64,000 bases of DNA from Mangrovicella endophytica (GTDB lineage: Bacteria; Pseudomonadota; Alphaproteobacteria; Rhizobiales; Rhizobiaceae), in the NCBI RefSeq assembly GCF_002893625.1, contig NZ_PKMZ01000007.1:62001-126000 (forward strand). The letters run 5' to 3'. The translations under genes were made by a program, and so were the position numbers. This document shows, piece after piece, positions 43,524 to 51,826 of this stretch; position 1 is the first letter of the stretch, and every line of letters begins with the position of its first letter. The notes beneath the pieces were generated by a model, which saw only the letters and a list, made by a program, of their open reading frames with translations, did not search any database and was not told the origin of the DNA.

Positions 43524-44237
43524 CTAATGCCCGAAATACATGGCCATGATGGCGTCGTGGCCGATCGTCTCGCCCGGCCGGATCTCGGCCCCGATGGTGC
43601 CGTGGTTGACGAGGAAGAGGTGCTTTGCGAGGCCGAGGAGGAGTTCGACGTCCTCATCCACGATAACGAGCGGCACACCGGCCGCCGAGACCGCCCTGAC
43701 GGCTTCCGCCAGCTCTTCCTTCAGCCGCGGCGACAGGCCGAGCGTCGGCTCGTCGAGAACGAGAAGGCGCGGGGCGCCCATCAGGCCGGTCGCGATCGAC
43801 ACCATCTGCCGCTCGCCGCCGGACAAGGTGCGAACCGGCTGGCGCCAGCGCTCGGCAAGGCGCGGGAAGATCGCCGCGGCGCGTTCACGGTTCTCGTCCT
43901 CGACGGCGCGGGCGCGCCGTGTCCAGGCGCCGAGAGCGAGGCATTCGGCGATCGACAGATCGGGGAAGAGACGGTTGCCCTGCGGGACGTGGATCAGCCC
44001 GCGCCCGACGATCGCCTGCGGCGAGAGATGCGTCACGTCCTCGCCGAAGAAGCGGATGCGGCCGGCACTGGGGCGCACGAGGCCGGACATCGCGCGCAGC
44101 AGCGTCGTCTTGCCGTGCCCGTTCGGCCCGAACAGGCCGACATTGCCGCTCGTCCCCGCTGTCATCGACAGGCCGTGCAGCACCGTGACGCGGCCGTAGC
44201 CCGCAACGAGGTCCTCGATCTCCAGCGGCGCACTCAT
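43524..44237 (-). CDS. Branched-chain-type ABC transporter, ATP-binding protein (LivF family), second system
   Basis: 237 aa. Walker A reads GPNGHGKTTLLRAMSG with the normal lysine, in contrast to the LivF at 34683. Signature LSGGERQMVSIATGLM, Walker B LLVLDEPTLGLSP and VDEDVELLL as the H-loop equivalent, where LivF proteins usually show VEQN: here the residue after VDE is Asp. The ATG overlaps the upstream LivG stop by 4 nt. Confidence 0.9.
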   Translation of the reverse strand: MSAPLEIEDLVAGYGRVTVLHGLSMTAGTSGNVGLFGPNGHGKTTLLRAMSGLVRPSAGRIRFFGEDVTHLSPQAIVGRGLIHVPQGNRLFPDLSIAECLALGAWTRRARAVEDENRERAAAIFPRLAERWRQPVRTLSGGERQMVSIATGLMGAPRLLVLDEPTLGLSPRLKEELAEAVRAVSAAGVPLVIVDEDVELLLGLAKHLFLVNHGTIGAEIRPGETIGHDAIMAMYFGH

Positions 44238-44971
44238 GCGGCGGACCTGCGCGTGCCGAGATAGACCTCGACCACCGCCGGATCGGCGATCACCTCGCGC
44301 GGGCTCCCGCTGGCCAGCACGCGTCCGCCGCTGAGGATCACGAGATGGTCGGAGAGGTTCATCAGGAAGGTCAGGACGTGCTCGATGAGGACGATGGTGA
44401 CGCCGCTCGCCGCGATCGACCGGACGAGGCCGATCGAAGCCTCGATCTCCGGCCGCGTCAGCCCGGAGGCCGGCTCGTCGAGAAGAAGAAGCTTCGGGCG
44501 CATGGCGCAGGCCGTCGCGAGCATCAGGCACTTGCGCTCGAAGACTGAAAGCTCGCCGGCGAGGCGGCCGAAGCCGGCCGGCGCGAAACCTGCCAACTGC
44601 AGCGCCTCGGCGGCCGCCTCGCGCGCCATCGCCGAGGCTCTGATCCGGCCGCCGAAGGTGGCGCCGACAAGGGCGTTCTCGAAGACCGTCAGCCCGTCGA
44701 AGCTTGTTTCGCGCTGAAATGTGCGGGCGATGCCGGCCCCGGCGATCTCGTGGGCCGACAGGCGCTCGATCGGCACACCGTCGATACGGACCCGGCCGCG
44801 GTCGGGGCCGAAGGGAATGCCTGTGACGAGGTTGAACAGCGTACTCTTGCCGCTGCCGTTCGGCCCGGCGATGCCCTGGATGCGTCCCTTCTCGACGGAA
44901 AGAGTGACGCCGTCGACGGCCTTCAGCGAGCCGAAGGACTTACCGACGTCCTCGATCTCCAGCAGCGCCAC
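44234..44971 (-). CDS. Branched-chain-type ABC transporter, ATP-binding protein (LivG family), second system
   Basis: 245 aa. Walker A GPNGSGKSTLFNLVTG, Q-loop ARTFQRETSFDGLTVFENAL, signature region LSVFERKCLMLATAC (again not LSGGQ, as is common in LivG), Walker B LLLLDEPASGLTRPE and LIEHVLTFLM. Five bases downstream of the binding-protein stop in the same operon. Confidence 0.9.
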   Translation of the reverse strand: MALLEIEDVGKSFGSLKAVDGVTLSVEKGRIQGIAGPNGSGKSTLFNLVTGIPFGPDRGRVRIDGVPIERLSAHEIAGAGIARTFQRETSFDGLTVFENALVGATFGGRIRASAMAREAAAEALQLAGFAPAGFGRLAGELSVFERKCLMLATACAMRPKLLLLDEPASGLTRPEIEASIGLVRSIAASGVTIVLIEHVLTFLMNLSDHLVILSGGRVLASGSPREVIADPAVVEVYLGTRRSAA

Positions 44972-44975
44972 GCGC

Positions 44976-46205
44976 TCACTTCGTCCAGGGCTGGGGCTGG
45001 AATTCGTCGGTGGCGTAGGCCGCCGGCGCGATCAGCCGGCGCTCGCCGTCGAAGATCTGGAAGAAGGTCAGCGGGATGTAGTCGTCACCCTGCATGGCGA
45101 GATGTGTGGCCGGATCGAACTTGAGGCGGCCGGCCACCGTCTGCTTGTCGGTCTCAGCGATCGCCTTCATCACGGCCGCGTGGTCGGACGGATCGCCGGC
45201 CTTCTTCAGGGCATCGAAGTAGACGTTGACGATCTCGTAAAGCGCGACGCCATAGGTGCCGCTCTCGACGCCGTAGGCCGCCTTGAACTTCTCCCCGACC
45301 TCGGCGGCGCGCGGGTTCTTCGGCGAAATCAAGGGGCCGCCGAGGAGATTGTAGAGCACCCCGTCCGACTTCTTGCCGGTGAGTTGCACGAATTCCGGCA
45401 CACTCGGGGCGTATTGCAGGAAGACGAGGCTCTTCGTCGGCTGCTCCAGGAACTGGTTCAGGAACGAGGCCGAGTTGCCAGGCAGGTAGTCGGTGTTGAT
45501 CACCAGATCCGGCACGTCGGCGCGGATCTTGGCAAGGATCGCCCGCCAGTCCGTCACCTCGCCGAACGGCACCAGCTCGTCCACCGTGAGCGTCCAGCCC
45601 TTCTCGGCGAAGGTCTTCTTCATGCCCTCCGAGATCGTTTTGGAATAGGCGTTGTCGGAGGAGACGATCGCGACCTTCTTGCTCGGGAGCTGGATCTTGC
45701 CGTCTGCCGCGAGCTTTTCGACGAAGCTCGCGACATCGGTGTTGTAGGCGTCGAAGGAGGGGGTCCAGGACCAGCAGCAGGCGTAGTCTTCCGGCTTCGG
45801 CGCGATGATGTCGCGCGTCTGCTGCGAGGTCGCGGCGAGGATGTAGGGCATCTCCGCCTCGGCCATGTTGTCGATCTCGAAGTTGTTGAGGCTCGCGTAG
45901 CCCGTCAGCATGAAGTGCATGTCCGGGTCGCCGAGAAGGCGCTCGACGGCGCTGGTGACGTTGCCTGCCGACTGGTCCTTCACGTCCCCGACGACGAGCT
46001 CGAAGGTGTGGCCGTCGAGGCCGCCGGCCTTGTTCATCTCGTCCACCGCCAGCTGGGCGCCGCGCTGGAACTCCTGACCATCGGCGCTGGCTGGACCCGT
46101 CAGCGGCGCGAGAAGGCCGATCTTGACGACATCGGCCGCCGCAGGCGCGGCGAGGGCGGCGACAAGCGCCGAGGTGGCGAGGAGGCGGGTGGCGAGGCGA
46201 GTCAT
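44976..46205 (-). CDS. Branched-chain-type ABC transporter, substrate-binding protein, second system
   Basis: 409 aa, Peripla_BP_6. Signal peptide about residues 1-25 (RLLATSALVAALAAPAAADVVK, cut after AAA). Mature start VVKIGLLAPLTGPASADGQEFQRGAQLAVDEMNKAGGLDGHTFELVV. First gene of the leftward operon, with a 565-bp upstream region that includes a TGAAA-N6-TTTCA palindrome. I start at ATG 46205, where the signal peptide begins; the frame is open to an ATG at 46253. Confidence 0.9.
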   Translation of the reverse strand: MTRLATRLLATSALVAALAAPAAADVVKIGLLAPLTGPASADGQEFQRGAQLAVDEMNKAGGLDGHTFELVVGDVKDQSAGNVTSAVERLLGDPDMHFMLTGYASLNNFEIDNMAEAEMPYILAATSQQTRDIIAPKPEDYACCWSWTPSFDAYNTDVASFVEKLAADGKIQLPSKKVAIVSSDNAYSKTISEGMKKTFAEKGWTLTVDELVPFGEVTDWRAILAKIRADVPDLVINTDYLPGNSASFLNQFLEQPTKSLVFLQYAPSVPEFVQLTGKKSDGVLYNLLGGPLISPKNPRAAEVGEKFKAAYGVESGTYGVALYEIVNVYFDALKKAGDPSDHAAVMKAIAETDKQTVAGRLKFDPATHLAMQGDDYIPLTFFQIFDGERRLIAPAAYATDEFQPQPWTK

Positions 46206-46283
46206 GACGGTCTCTTCTCCACGGCAGACACGGGTGCCGCGCTTCGTCGGCATTTCGACAAGCTAACCTGATCTTGTACGATC

Positions 46284-46299
46284 TGAAAAGATTATTTCA
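46284..46299. promoter_or_regulatory. Palindrome upstream of the second Liv operon
   Basis: TGAAA (46284-46288) and TTTCA (46295-46299) flank AGATTA, about 80 bp upstream of the binding-protein start in an AT-rich patch. This resembles operators of RpiR-family proteins, and the only such regulator in this module is encoded at 36651. The remainder of 46206-46770 shows no gene I recognise: only short frames with no start context, and a small hairpin near 46610. Confidence 0.35.
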
Positions 46300-46770
46300 C
46301 GACATGAGCGCGATTTCGCTGGTGGTGCGTACGACAGAAGTGGTGGATGGGAACGAGCCGACCGAAACGCTGGAAACGAGCTGCGATAGCCCTGCGCGAC
46401 GCGGGCGGCGGCGGACTCGTGGTTTCGATCTACACGGCAACTCCTCCTCCAGCGCGATCTTCCACAACCAGATGGACGGTCGGCTGGGTCGGCGCCGAGG
46501 CGGCTGAACGCGTTCATCGCCGCGCCGCGTTCGTCAGATCGACGAGGTCCTTAAGCGCGAAGGCGGCCGATCAGGCTGTGCAGGTCGATTGGCGATCGAG
46601 ATGAGTCGAGAGCCGCAGGCTCGAGCGGGTGGGCACCCGTCGGCCTGCCTCTGCGCCGAGACCGCTCTGAAGCGGACGTGCTTTTCACCTTCGAGGAAGC
46701 TCTCGCCGTCCGAGTAGCACGGCAAGATTTGACCGCGCCAACGCCGCGGGTTCTGGCCTGCGGACAGCCA

Positions 46771-47976
46771 TCATGATCGTGTTGGCGAGACAATCTTCTG
46801 CCGGCCGCGGAGCGCGACAAGTTGGAGGACGGTCGCGAGAACCCCAAGCGCGGCGCCGAGGCCGATCACCGCTGGCCAGTCGCCCGCCTGCCACGCCGTG
46901 GTCCCGGCGGCGGACCCGAAGGCGCCGCCGAGGAACATTGAGCCCATCAGGACGGTGTTCAGCCGGGCGCGTGCTTCGGGCCGAAGGGCGAAAACGGCAT
47001 GCTGGTTCGCGACCAGGGCAGACTGCACGGCAAAGTCGAGCACCACGACACCGATCAACAGACCGGGGAGCGACGTCCACGCCCCGAACACCGCCCAGGC
47101 GGCAAGCGTCAGGATGGCGCCCGCCAACACCACCGGTGCCGATCCGCGCCGATCGGCAAAGCGGCCGGCAAGAGGCGCGGCGAAGATGCCGACCGCTCCT
47201 ACAATGCCGAACAGTCCGGCGACATCGGCGCCGTAGCCATAGGCTGCACGGACCCGGAACGCGAGAACGGTCCAGAACACGCTGAAGGCCGCAAAGATCA
47301 GAGCCTGTGTCGCCGCTGCCAGTCGGAGCGCCGGGAACTCTCGCCAGAGCTTTCCCATCGAGCTGAGGAGCGGCCCGTAGCGCAGCGTCGTGTCCGGCCG
47401 GCTGTGCGGCAGCACCGACAGCATCAGCCCGCCGCCGCCGAGCGCCATCGGAACGCCGAGCCAGAACATCGCGCGCCAGCCGGCGTGCGTGGCTACGAGC
47501 CCGGCCAGCGTCCGGCTGAGCAGGATGCCGGTCAGAATGCCCGACAGGATGGTCCCGATCGTCGCGCCGCGTCGCTCAGGAGGCGCGAGATGGGCTGCCA
47601 GCGGAACGATCTGCTGCGCTACGGTCGCGGCGAGACCCATGACCAGCGAGGCGAGAACGAGCAGCACCGCCGTCGGCGCGATTGCCGCGAGCGTGAGCGC
47701 GATGGCGAGGGCGCCGAACTGGATTGCGATCAGTCGCCGGCGCTCCACGAGGTCTCCCAGCGGCACCAGGAGGAACAGCCCGGCCGCGTAGCCGAACTGC
47801 GTCGCGGTTGGGATCAGGCCCGTCAGCTCGCCCGGCATGTCGCGCTCGATCAGGTCGAGCATTGGCTGGTTGTAGTAGATGTTGGCGACAGCGATGCCTG
47901 CTGCCGCCGCCATCGCAAATGTGCGGCCGGGGCGGGCGGACATCGCCGCTTCGCCGGTCATGAACTGAAACGACAT
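46771..47976 (-). CDS. MFS transporter (DHA1-like)
   Basis: 401 aa with 12 predicted helices. The N-terminus [29 protein letters not shown] and the loop [19 protein letters not shown] between helices 2 and 3 (GDxxxRR motif A) are typical of drug/metabolite-efflux MFS proteins. Start at ATG 47976, preceded by GGAGAAAAGCC; an internal ATG at 47943 begins the conserved part. Divergent from a LysR gene 123 bp away, the classical regulator-exporter pair. Substrate unknown. Confidence 0.87.
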   Translation of the reverse strand: MSFQFMTGEAAMSARPGRTFAMAAAAGIAVANIYYNQPMLDLIERDMPGELTGLIPTATQFGYAAGLFLLVPLGDLVERRRLIAIQFGALAIALTLAAIAPTAVLLVLASLVMGLAATVAQQIVPLAAHLAPPERRGATIGTILSGILTGILLSRTLAGLVATHAGWRAMFWLGVPMALGGGGLMLSVLPHSRPDTTLRYGPLLSSMGKLWREFPALRLAAATQALIFAAFSVFWTVLAFRVRAAYGYGADVAGLFGIVGAVGIFAAPLAGRFADRRGSAPVVLAGAILTLAAWAVFGAWTSLPGLLIGVVVLDFAVQSALVANQHAVFALRPEARARLNTVLMGSMFLGGAFGSAAGTTAWQAGDWPAVIGLGAALGVLATVLQLVALRGRQKIVSPTRS

Positions 47977-48099
47977 GGCTTTTCTCCGACGGTCGACGCG
48001 ATGCTCTTCAAGGGCGCCGTCCCGTCAGCTAGCTATTTCAACCTCGCCGATCGTTGTAGTAGCCTCAAATGATATGCGATTGTATCTTGTGGTGATGGA

Positions 48100-48990
48100 T
48101 TGGACTTTCTCGCGCTCTCGGTCCTGACGGAGGCTGCCGGCGCGGGAAGCCTGGCCGCGGCAGCACGCAGGCTTCGTATCGCGCCCATGGCCGCTACGCG
48201 CAGTCTGGCCGCGCTCGAGCGGGAGCTCGGCGTCAGGCTCCTCCACCGGACGACGCGATCCCTGACGCTGACGGATGAAGGGCGGACCTTCCTGGCGCAT
48301 GCGCAGACCCTCCTCGAGGAGCGCGACGCGGCTTTCGCCAGCGTGAGGCCGGCGCAAGCCGGCGCGTCCGGCCTTCTTCGTCTTACCGCGTCATCAGCCT
48401 TCGGCCGCAAGGTCGTCGCGCCCGCGACCGTCGCCTTCATGAAGGAGTATCCCGCGGTCGAGGTCGATCTCCTCCTGACCGACACCGTCCTCGATCCCGT
48501 GGCAGCGGGACTGGATCTTGCGATCAGGATCGCGACGCTGGGCGATACCAGCCTCGTCGCGCGCCGGCTTGCCGCAAGTCCGCGCAGCCTTTTCGCGTCC
48601 CCCGTCTACCTCGCCGCGTCAGGAACGCCGGCGACGCTGGCGGAACTCTGCGGACACCAATGCCTCGCGATCTCCGGTGTGACGCACTGGGCGTTCGAAG
48701 CGTGCGGCAAGACCGTCGCAACGAAGATCGGCGGGCGGTTCTCGGCGAATTCGATCGAGGGAATCCACCAGGCCTGCGTCGGAGGTCTCGGCATTGCGTT
48801 ACTGTCGCGGTGGGAAGCCGCAGACGATGTTGCGACGGGCGCGTTGCGGGAAGTCCGCCTCGCCGATGCCGAGCCGGAGGCGCTCGCCATCTGGGCACTG
48901 TATCCGACCCGACGCATGGTTCCGGCGAAGGTGAGGCTATTCATTCAATCCCTCGTCGGCCACTTCCCGACTTCGTTGCGCCTGCCATGA
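48100..48990 (+). CDS. LysR-family regulator
   Basis: 296 aa. Winged HTH at about residues 1-60 (FLALSVLTEAAGAGSLAAAARRLRIAPMAATRSLAALERELGVRLLHRTTRSLTLTDEG) and LysR substrate domain from about 85 (ASGLLRLTASSAFGRKVVAPATVAFM). The only start that keeps the HTH intact is the TTG at 48100; GGTGA lies 4 nt upstream. Likely controls the divergent MFS gene. Ends 24 bp from the convergent histidine kinase. Confidence 0.87.
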   Translation: MDFLALSVLTEAAGAGSLAAAARRLRIAPMAATRSLAALERELGVRLLHRTTRSLTLTDEGRTFLAHAQTLLEERDAAFASVRPAQAGASGLLRLTASSAFGRKVVAPATVAFMKEYPAVEVDLLLTDTVLDPVAAGLDLAIRIATLGDTSLVARRLAASPRSLFASPVYLAASGTPATLAELCGHQCLAISGVTHWAFEACGKTVATKIGGRFSANSIEGIHQACVGGLGIALLSRWEAADDVATGALREVRLADAEPEALAIWALYPTRRMVPAKVRLFIQSLVGHFPTSLRLP

Positions 48991-49014
48991 TGCCTTGCCA
49001 GCAGGGTTGGGAGA

Positions 49015-50649
49015 TCAACGGTCTCGGTTTCGACGCGCCGGCGCCGCGACGGGAGGCTGCTCGGCGCGCGGAAGGGTGAAGCGGAAGATCGCTCCGTGTG
49101 GTTCGTTCGGCTGGCACCAGAGTCGGCCGCCATGCGCCTCGACGACGTGTCGGCAGAACATCAGGCCCAAGCCCATACCCCCGGTTTTCGTGGTAAAGAA
49201 CGGCTCGAAGATCCGCGCTGCCTGCGCAGGCTCGACCCCGATGCCGTTGTCCGCCAGTTCGAAGCGTACGAGGCCGTCCTCCGTTATGCCCGTGGCGATC
49301 CGCATCAGTCGCGGCCGGTCGCTGGACGCATGCATGGCGTCGATTGCGTTCGAGAACAGGTTCTCGACCACCAAGCGGAGCTGGATCGGGTCGCCAATCA
49401 CGGCAGGCAGGTCGTCGGTGAGGGCGACCTCAACGGAGATCCTGTCGAGTAGTGCCTCGGCGCGACCGCGCGTAACCACGTCTTCGACGAGGCGGTTGAG
49501 GTTGACAGGAACCCGCTCCGGGATATCCGTCTGCACCATCGACCGGATGCTGCGAAGGATGTCGGCCGCCCGGTGCCCGTCGGACACGATGCGCTCGAAG
49601 GCGGCGCGGGCTTCGGCGACGTCAGGCTCCCTCCTGCCGATCCAGCGCAAGCCGGCCTGGCCATTCGTGGTGATGCTTGCGAGCGGCTGGTTGATCTCGT
49701 GCGCCACGAGCGCCGAGAAGGCCTCCAACGCGATGAGCCGACCGTCGCGCCCCCGGCGTTCGGAGACAAGGGTCCTCGTCAGCCCCGCATAAAGAGCTGC
49801 GGTCTCGGTGAGTAGAACGATCAGAACGAGGCTGGCGGAGGCAAGGCCGAAGCATCGGCCGACCCACCAGCCGATAGTGAGGCGGATTCCGGCGCTCACA
49901 TATGCCAGCAGCACGAACTCGATCGCCAGCGTGCTGATGACGACCATCAGCCAGAGGTCCAGGACGGAGCGGCGTCGCGCCCAAAGAGTGGCGACGACGA
50001 GGACGTAGAGCGAGATCGAAAGGAGCGGAACGTAATTCCAGAGCGGTGACGCCATCCGCGCATCGGTCATCAGATCGGGAAGCTGTTCGGCATCCCGGAG
50101 AGCCCAGGCGGTCACCGCGATCGCGCCTGCCAGCACGCCGGCGACGCCGGCGGGAGCGACCCGGCGCGACGCAAGAGGCTGTGACGGCCGGTCCTTCGAC
50201 AGTGCGTATGCGAGCGCAAACAGCGGGAAGGACAGGCGACGCGCGGCGGCGATGAAGGCGGTGCTCTGAAGGTTTGTCCCGAGGCCGAGCGATGGAAACA
50301 CGCCCGGGAACGTCAAGGCCCAAGGCACCACTAGAGTGGCGGAGAAGAGGTAGCCGAGCGCGAGAATAAGGACGGAAGCCGAGCGTTCGATGCGGAAAAT
50401 CGACAGCAGCAGGACAAACGTCAGGAACTCGACCAGCGCAACGGCCGCCGCGTAGGCGGGAAGGAGAGCCTCCGTGCCCGGCAGCGGAAGCCGGGCGTGC
50501 GGCGCGGCCATGATACTGGCGCCGACGAACCCAACGATGATGGCCGTGGCAATGGTCAGTTGAGGCCGCGCCGGCCGGACGGTTGTGACGAGGAAGTCGT
50601 TTTCGGATGCCACTGCCGCCGATTGCCCATCGGGTGTCGCGTTCTGCAT
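49015..50649 (-). CDS. Membrane sensor histidine kinase (MASE4-like sensor)
   Basis: 544 aa. Residues about 30-280 contain seven or eight hydrophobic helices (TIATAIIVGFVGASIMAAPHARLPLPGTEALLPAYAAAVALVEFLTFVLLL...) resembling the MASE4 integral-membrane sensor. The kinase core follows: H-box LVAHEINQPLAS (His near 316), N-box VVENLFSNAIDAMHAS, G1 DNGIGVEPA, F-box FEPFFTTK and G2 GGMGLGLMFC. No response regulator is adjacent, so it is an orphan kinase. ATG 50649 begins about 28 residues before the first helix; in-frame ATGs upstream (50694, 50754) cannot be excluded. Confidence 0.83.
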   Translation of the reverse strand: MQNATPDGQSAAVASENDFLVTTVRPARPQLTIATAIIVGFVGASIMAAPHARLPLPGTEALLPAYAAAVALVEFLTFVLLLSIFRIERSASVLILALGYLFSATLVVPWALTFPGVFPSLGLGTNLQSTAFIAAARRLSFPLFALAYALSKDRPSQPLASRRVAPAGVAGVLAGAIAVTAWALRDAEQLPDLMTDARMASPLWNYVPLLSISLYVLVVATLWARRRSVLDLWLMVVISTLAIEFVLLAYVSAGIRLTIGWWVGRCFGLASASLVLIVLLTETAALYAGLTRTLVSERRGRDGRLIALEAFSALVAHEINQPLASITTNGQAGLRWIGRREPDVAEARAAFERIVSDGHRAADILRSIRSMVQTDIPERVPVNLNRLVEDVVTRGRAEALLDRISVEVALTDDLPAVIGDPIQLRLVVENLFSNAIDAMHASSDRPRLMRIATGITEDGLVRFELADNGIGVEPAQAARIFEPFFTTKTGGMGLGLMFCRHVVEAHGGRLWCQPNEPHGAIFRFTLPRAEQPPVAAPARRNRDR

Positions 50650-50758
50650 CTTCGGGTCGGCTCCGTCAGTGTGACATCGGCTACTGTTCGGCATCTGGCC
50701 GACGACGGGCGCATGTCGAGCCGGCGCACCCTCGCCAAATGCCGATGGCTTCATTCAC

Positions 50759-51676
50759 TCACGGCGCATCATCGGCTCGCTGCCGGTCACCCTCGATCAG
50801 GCTTTTGGCCGCGGCAATCTCCCGATGCAGGAAATCCAGCAACGCCCGAATCCGGGGAACGCGCCGGAGGTCGGGGTGCGTTAGGAGCCAGAGGTCTGCG
50901 GCGAAGGCTGGCTCCGGCTCGTCGAGCCGAACGAGGCTCGGCCGCACGTCGCCGATGAAGCAGGGCAGATGGCCGATGCCGATCCCGGCTTCCACGGCTT
51001 CGGCAAGGCCGAGCACCGAGTTCACCCGATAGGCTGGACCATCTGGACCGGCGGCGGCGACGGCGTGCCTCACGACGTTCATCGAACCCATGCCGTCGGC
51101 GAGTGCGACCCAGCTTCGACCTTCGGCATCGCTCGAAACATCCGCCTCGCCACGCTGGCCGTAGAGTGCCCAGGCGATACGCGCGACCTTACGGCCGACG
51201 AGCGTATCGGGCGGCTCGTCGGTGGCGCGGATCGCAATGTCGGCGTCGCGACGCGACAGGTTCAGGGCCGGGTTGCCGATCACGACATCCAGCCGGATCC
51301 GGGGACACCTCTGGCGGAAGGCGGCGAAGATCGGCGTCAGGAGGTGGATCAGCAGTGAGTCATTGGTGGCGACGCGCACCTCGCCTTCGGGTTCCGGCTC
51401 GCGGCCGGCGAACTCCAGCGCCACCCGGTCAACATCGTCGCCGATGCGCTTCGCCAGCGCCACCAGGGCGTCGCCGGCAGCGGTCACGCCGAGCCTCGTC
51501 CGATCCCGCTCGAACAGGGGATGGCCGACCGTCTCCTCGATCTGCTTCAGCCGGCGAAAGACCGTGGAGTGGTTGATCCCGAGGCGATCGGCGGCAAGCG
51601 GCAACGACGCGGTTTCCGCGATCGCGCGCACCAGACGGAAGTCATCCCAATTCAGCTTGTCAAAGGCGGTCGTCAC
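50759..51676 (-). CDS. LysR-family regulator of the quinone/dioxygenase genes
   Basis: 305 aa. HTH at about residues 5-65 (LNWDDFRLVRAIAETASLPLAADRLGINHSTVFRRLKQIEETVG) and LysR effector domain. GTG 51676 has GGAGG upstream and keeps the HTH whole; the frame extends to a TTG at 51721, inside the operator palindrome. Divergent from the ring-cleaving-dioxygenase and esterase genes with a 28-bp palindrome in the gap, so it should control them and itself. Confidence 0.87.
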   Translation of the reverse strand: MTTAFDKLNWDDFRLVRAIAETASLPLAADRLGINHSTVFRRLKQIEETVGHPLFERDRTRLGVTAAGDALVALAKRIGDDVDRVALEFAGREPEPEGEVRVATNDSLLIHLLTPIFAAFRQRCPRIRLDVVIGNPALNLSRRDADIAIRATDEPPDTLVGRKVARIAWALYGQRGEADVSSDAEGRSWVALADGMGSMNVVRHAVAAAGPDGPAYRVNSVLGLAEAVEAGIGIGHLPCFIGDVRPSLVRLDEPEPAFAADLWLLTHPDLRRVPRIRALLDFLHREIAAAKSLIEGDRQRADDAP

Positions 51677-51722
51677 AAGAATCCCGATCCTCCGGCTCGG
51701 CCGAACCGACCTCTTACGCAAT

Positions 51723-51750
51723 CATTCCATTGCACGGATGCAATGGAATG
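51723..51750. promoter_or_regulatory. Perfect 12-bp inverted repeat, candidate LysR operator
   Basis: CATTCCATTGCA (51723-51734) and TGCAATGGAATG (51739-51750) are exact inverted arms around CGGA. The centre contains a T-N11-A element (TTGCACGGATGCAA) as expected for LysR binding. It lies 46 bp before the LysR start and 76 bp before the dioxygenase start. Confidence 0.6.
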
Positions 51751-51826
51751 GCATCTTACACCTAACAAAGATTGCGCATAGCTTCACCTGCGAACGACAT
51801 CGGTTCTCGAACGCAGGAGCAACGCC

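Noticed and set aside
46347-46604. An 85-codon plus-strand frame in the gap before the second Liv operon
   Set aside because: No SD, biased composition and no family resemblance.
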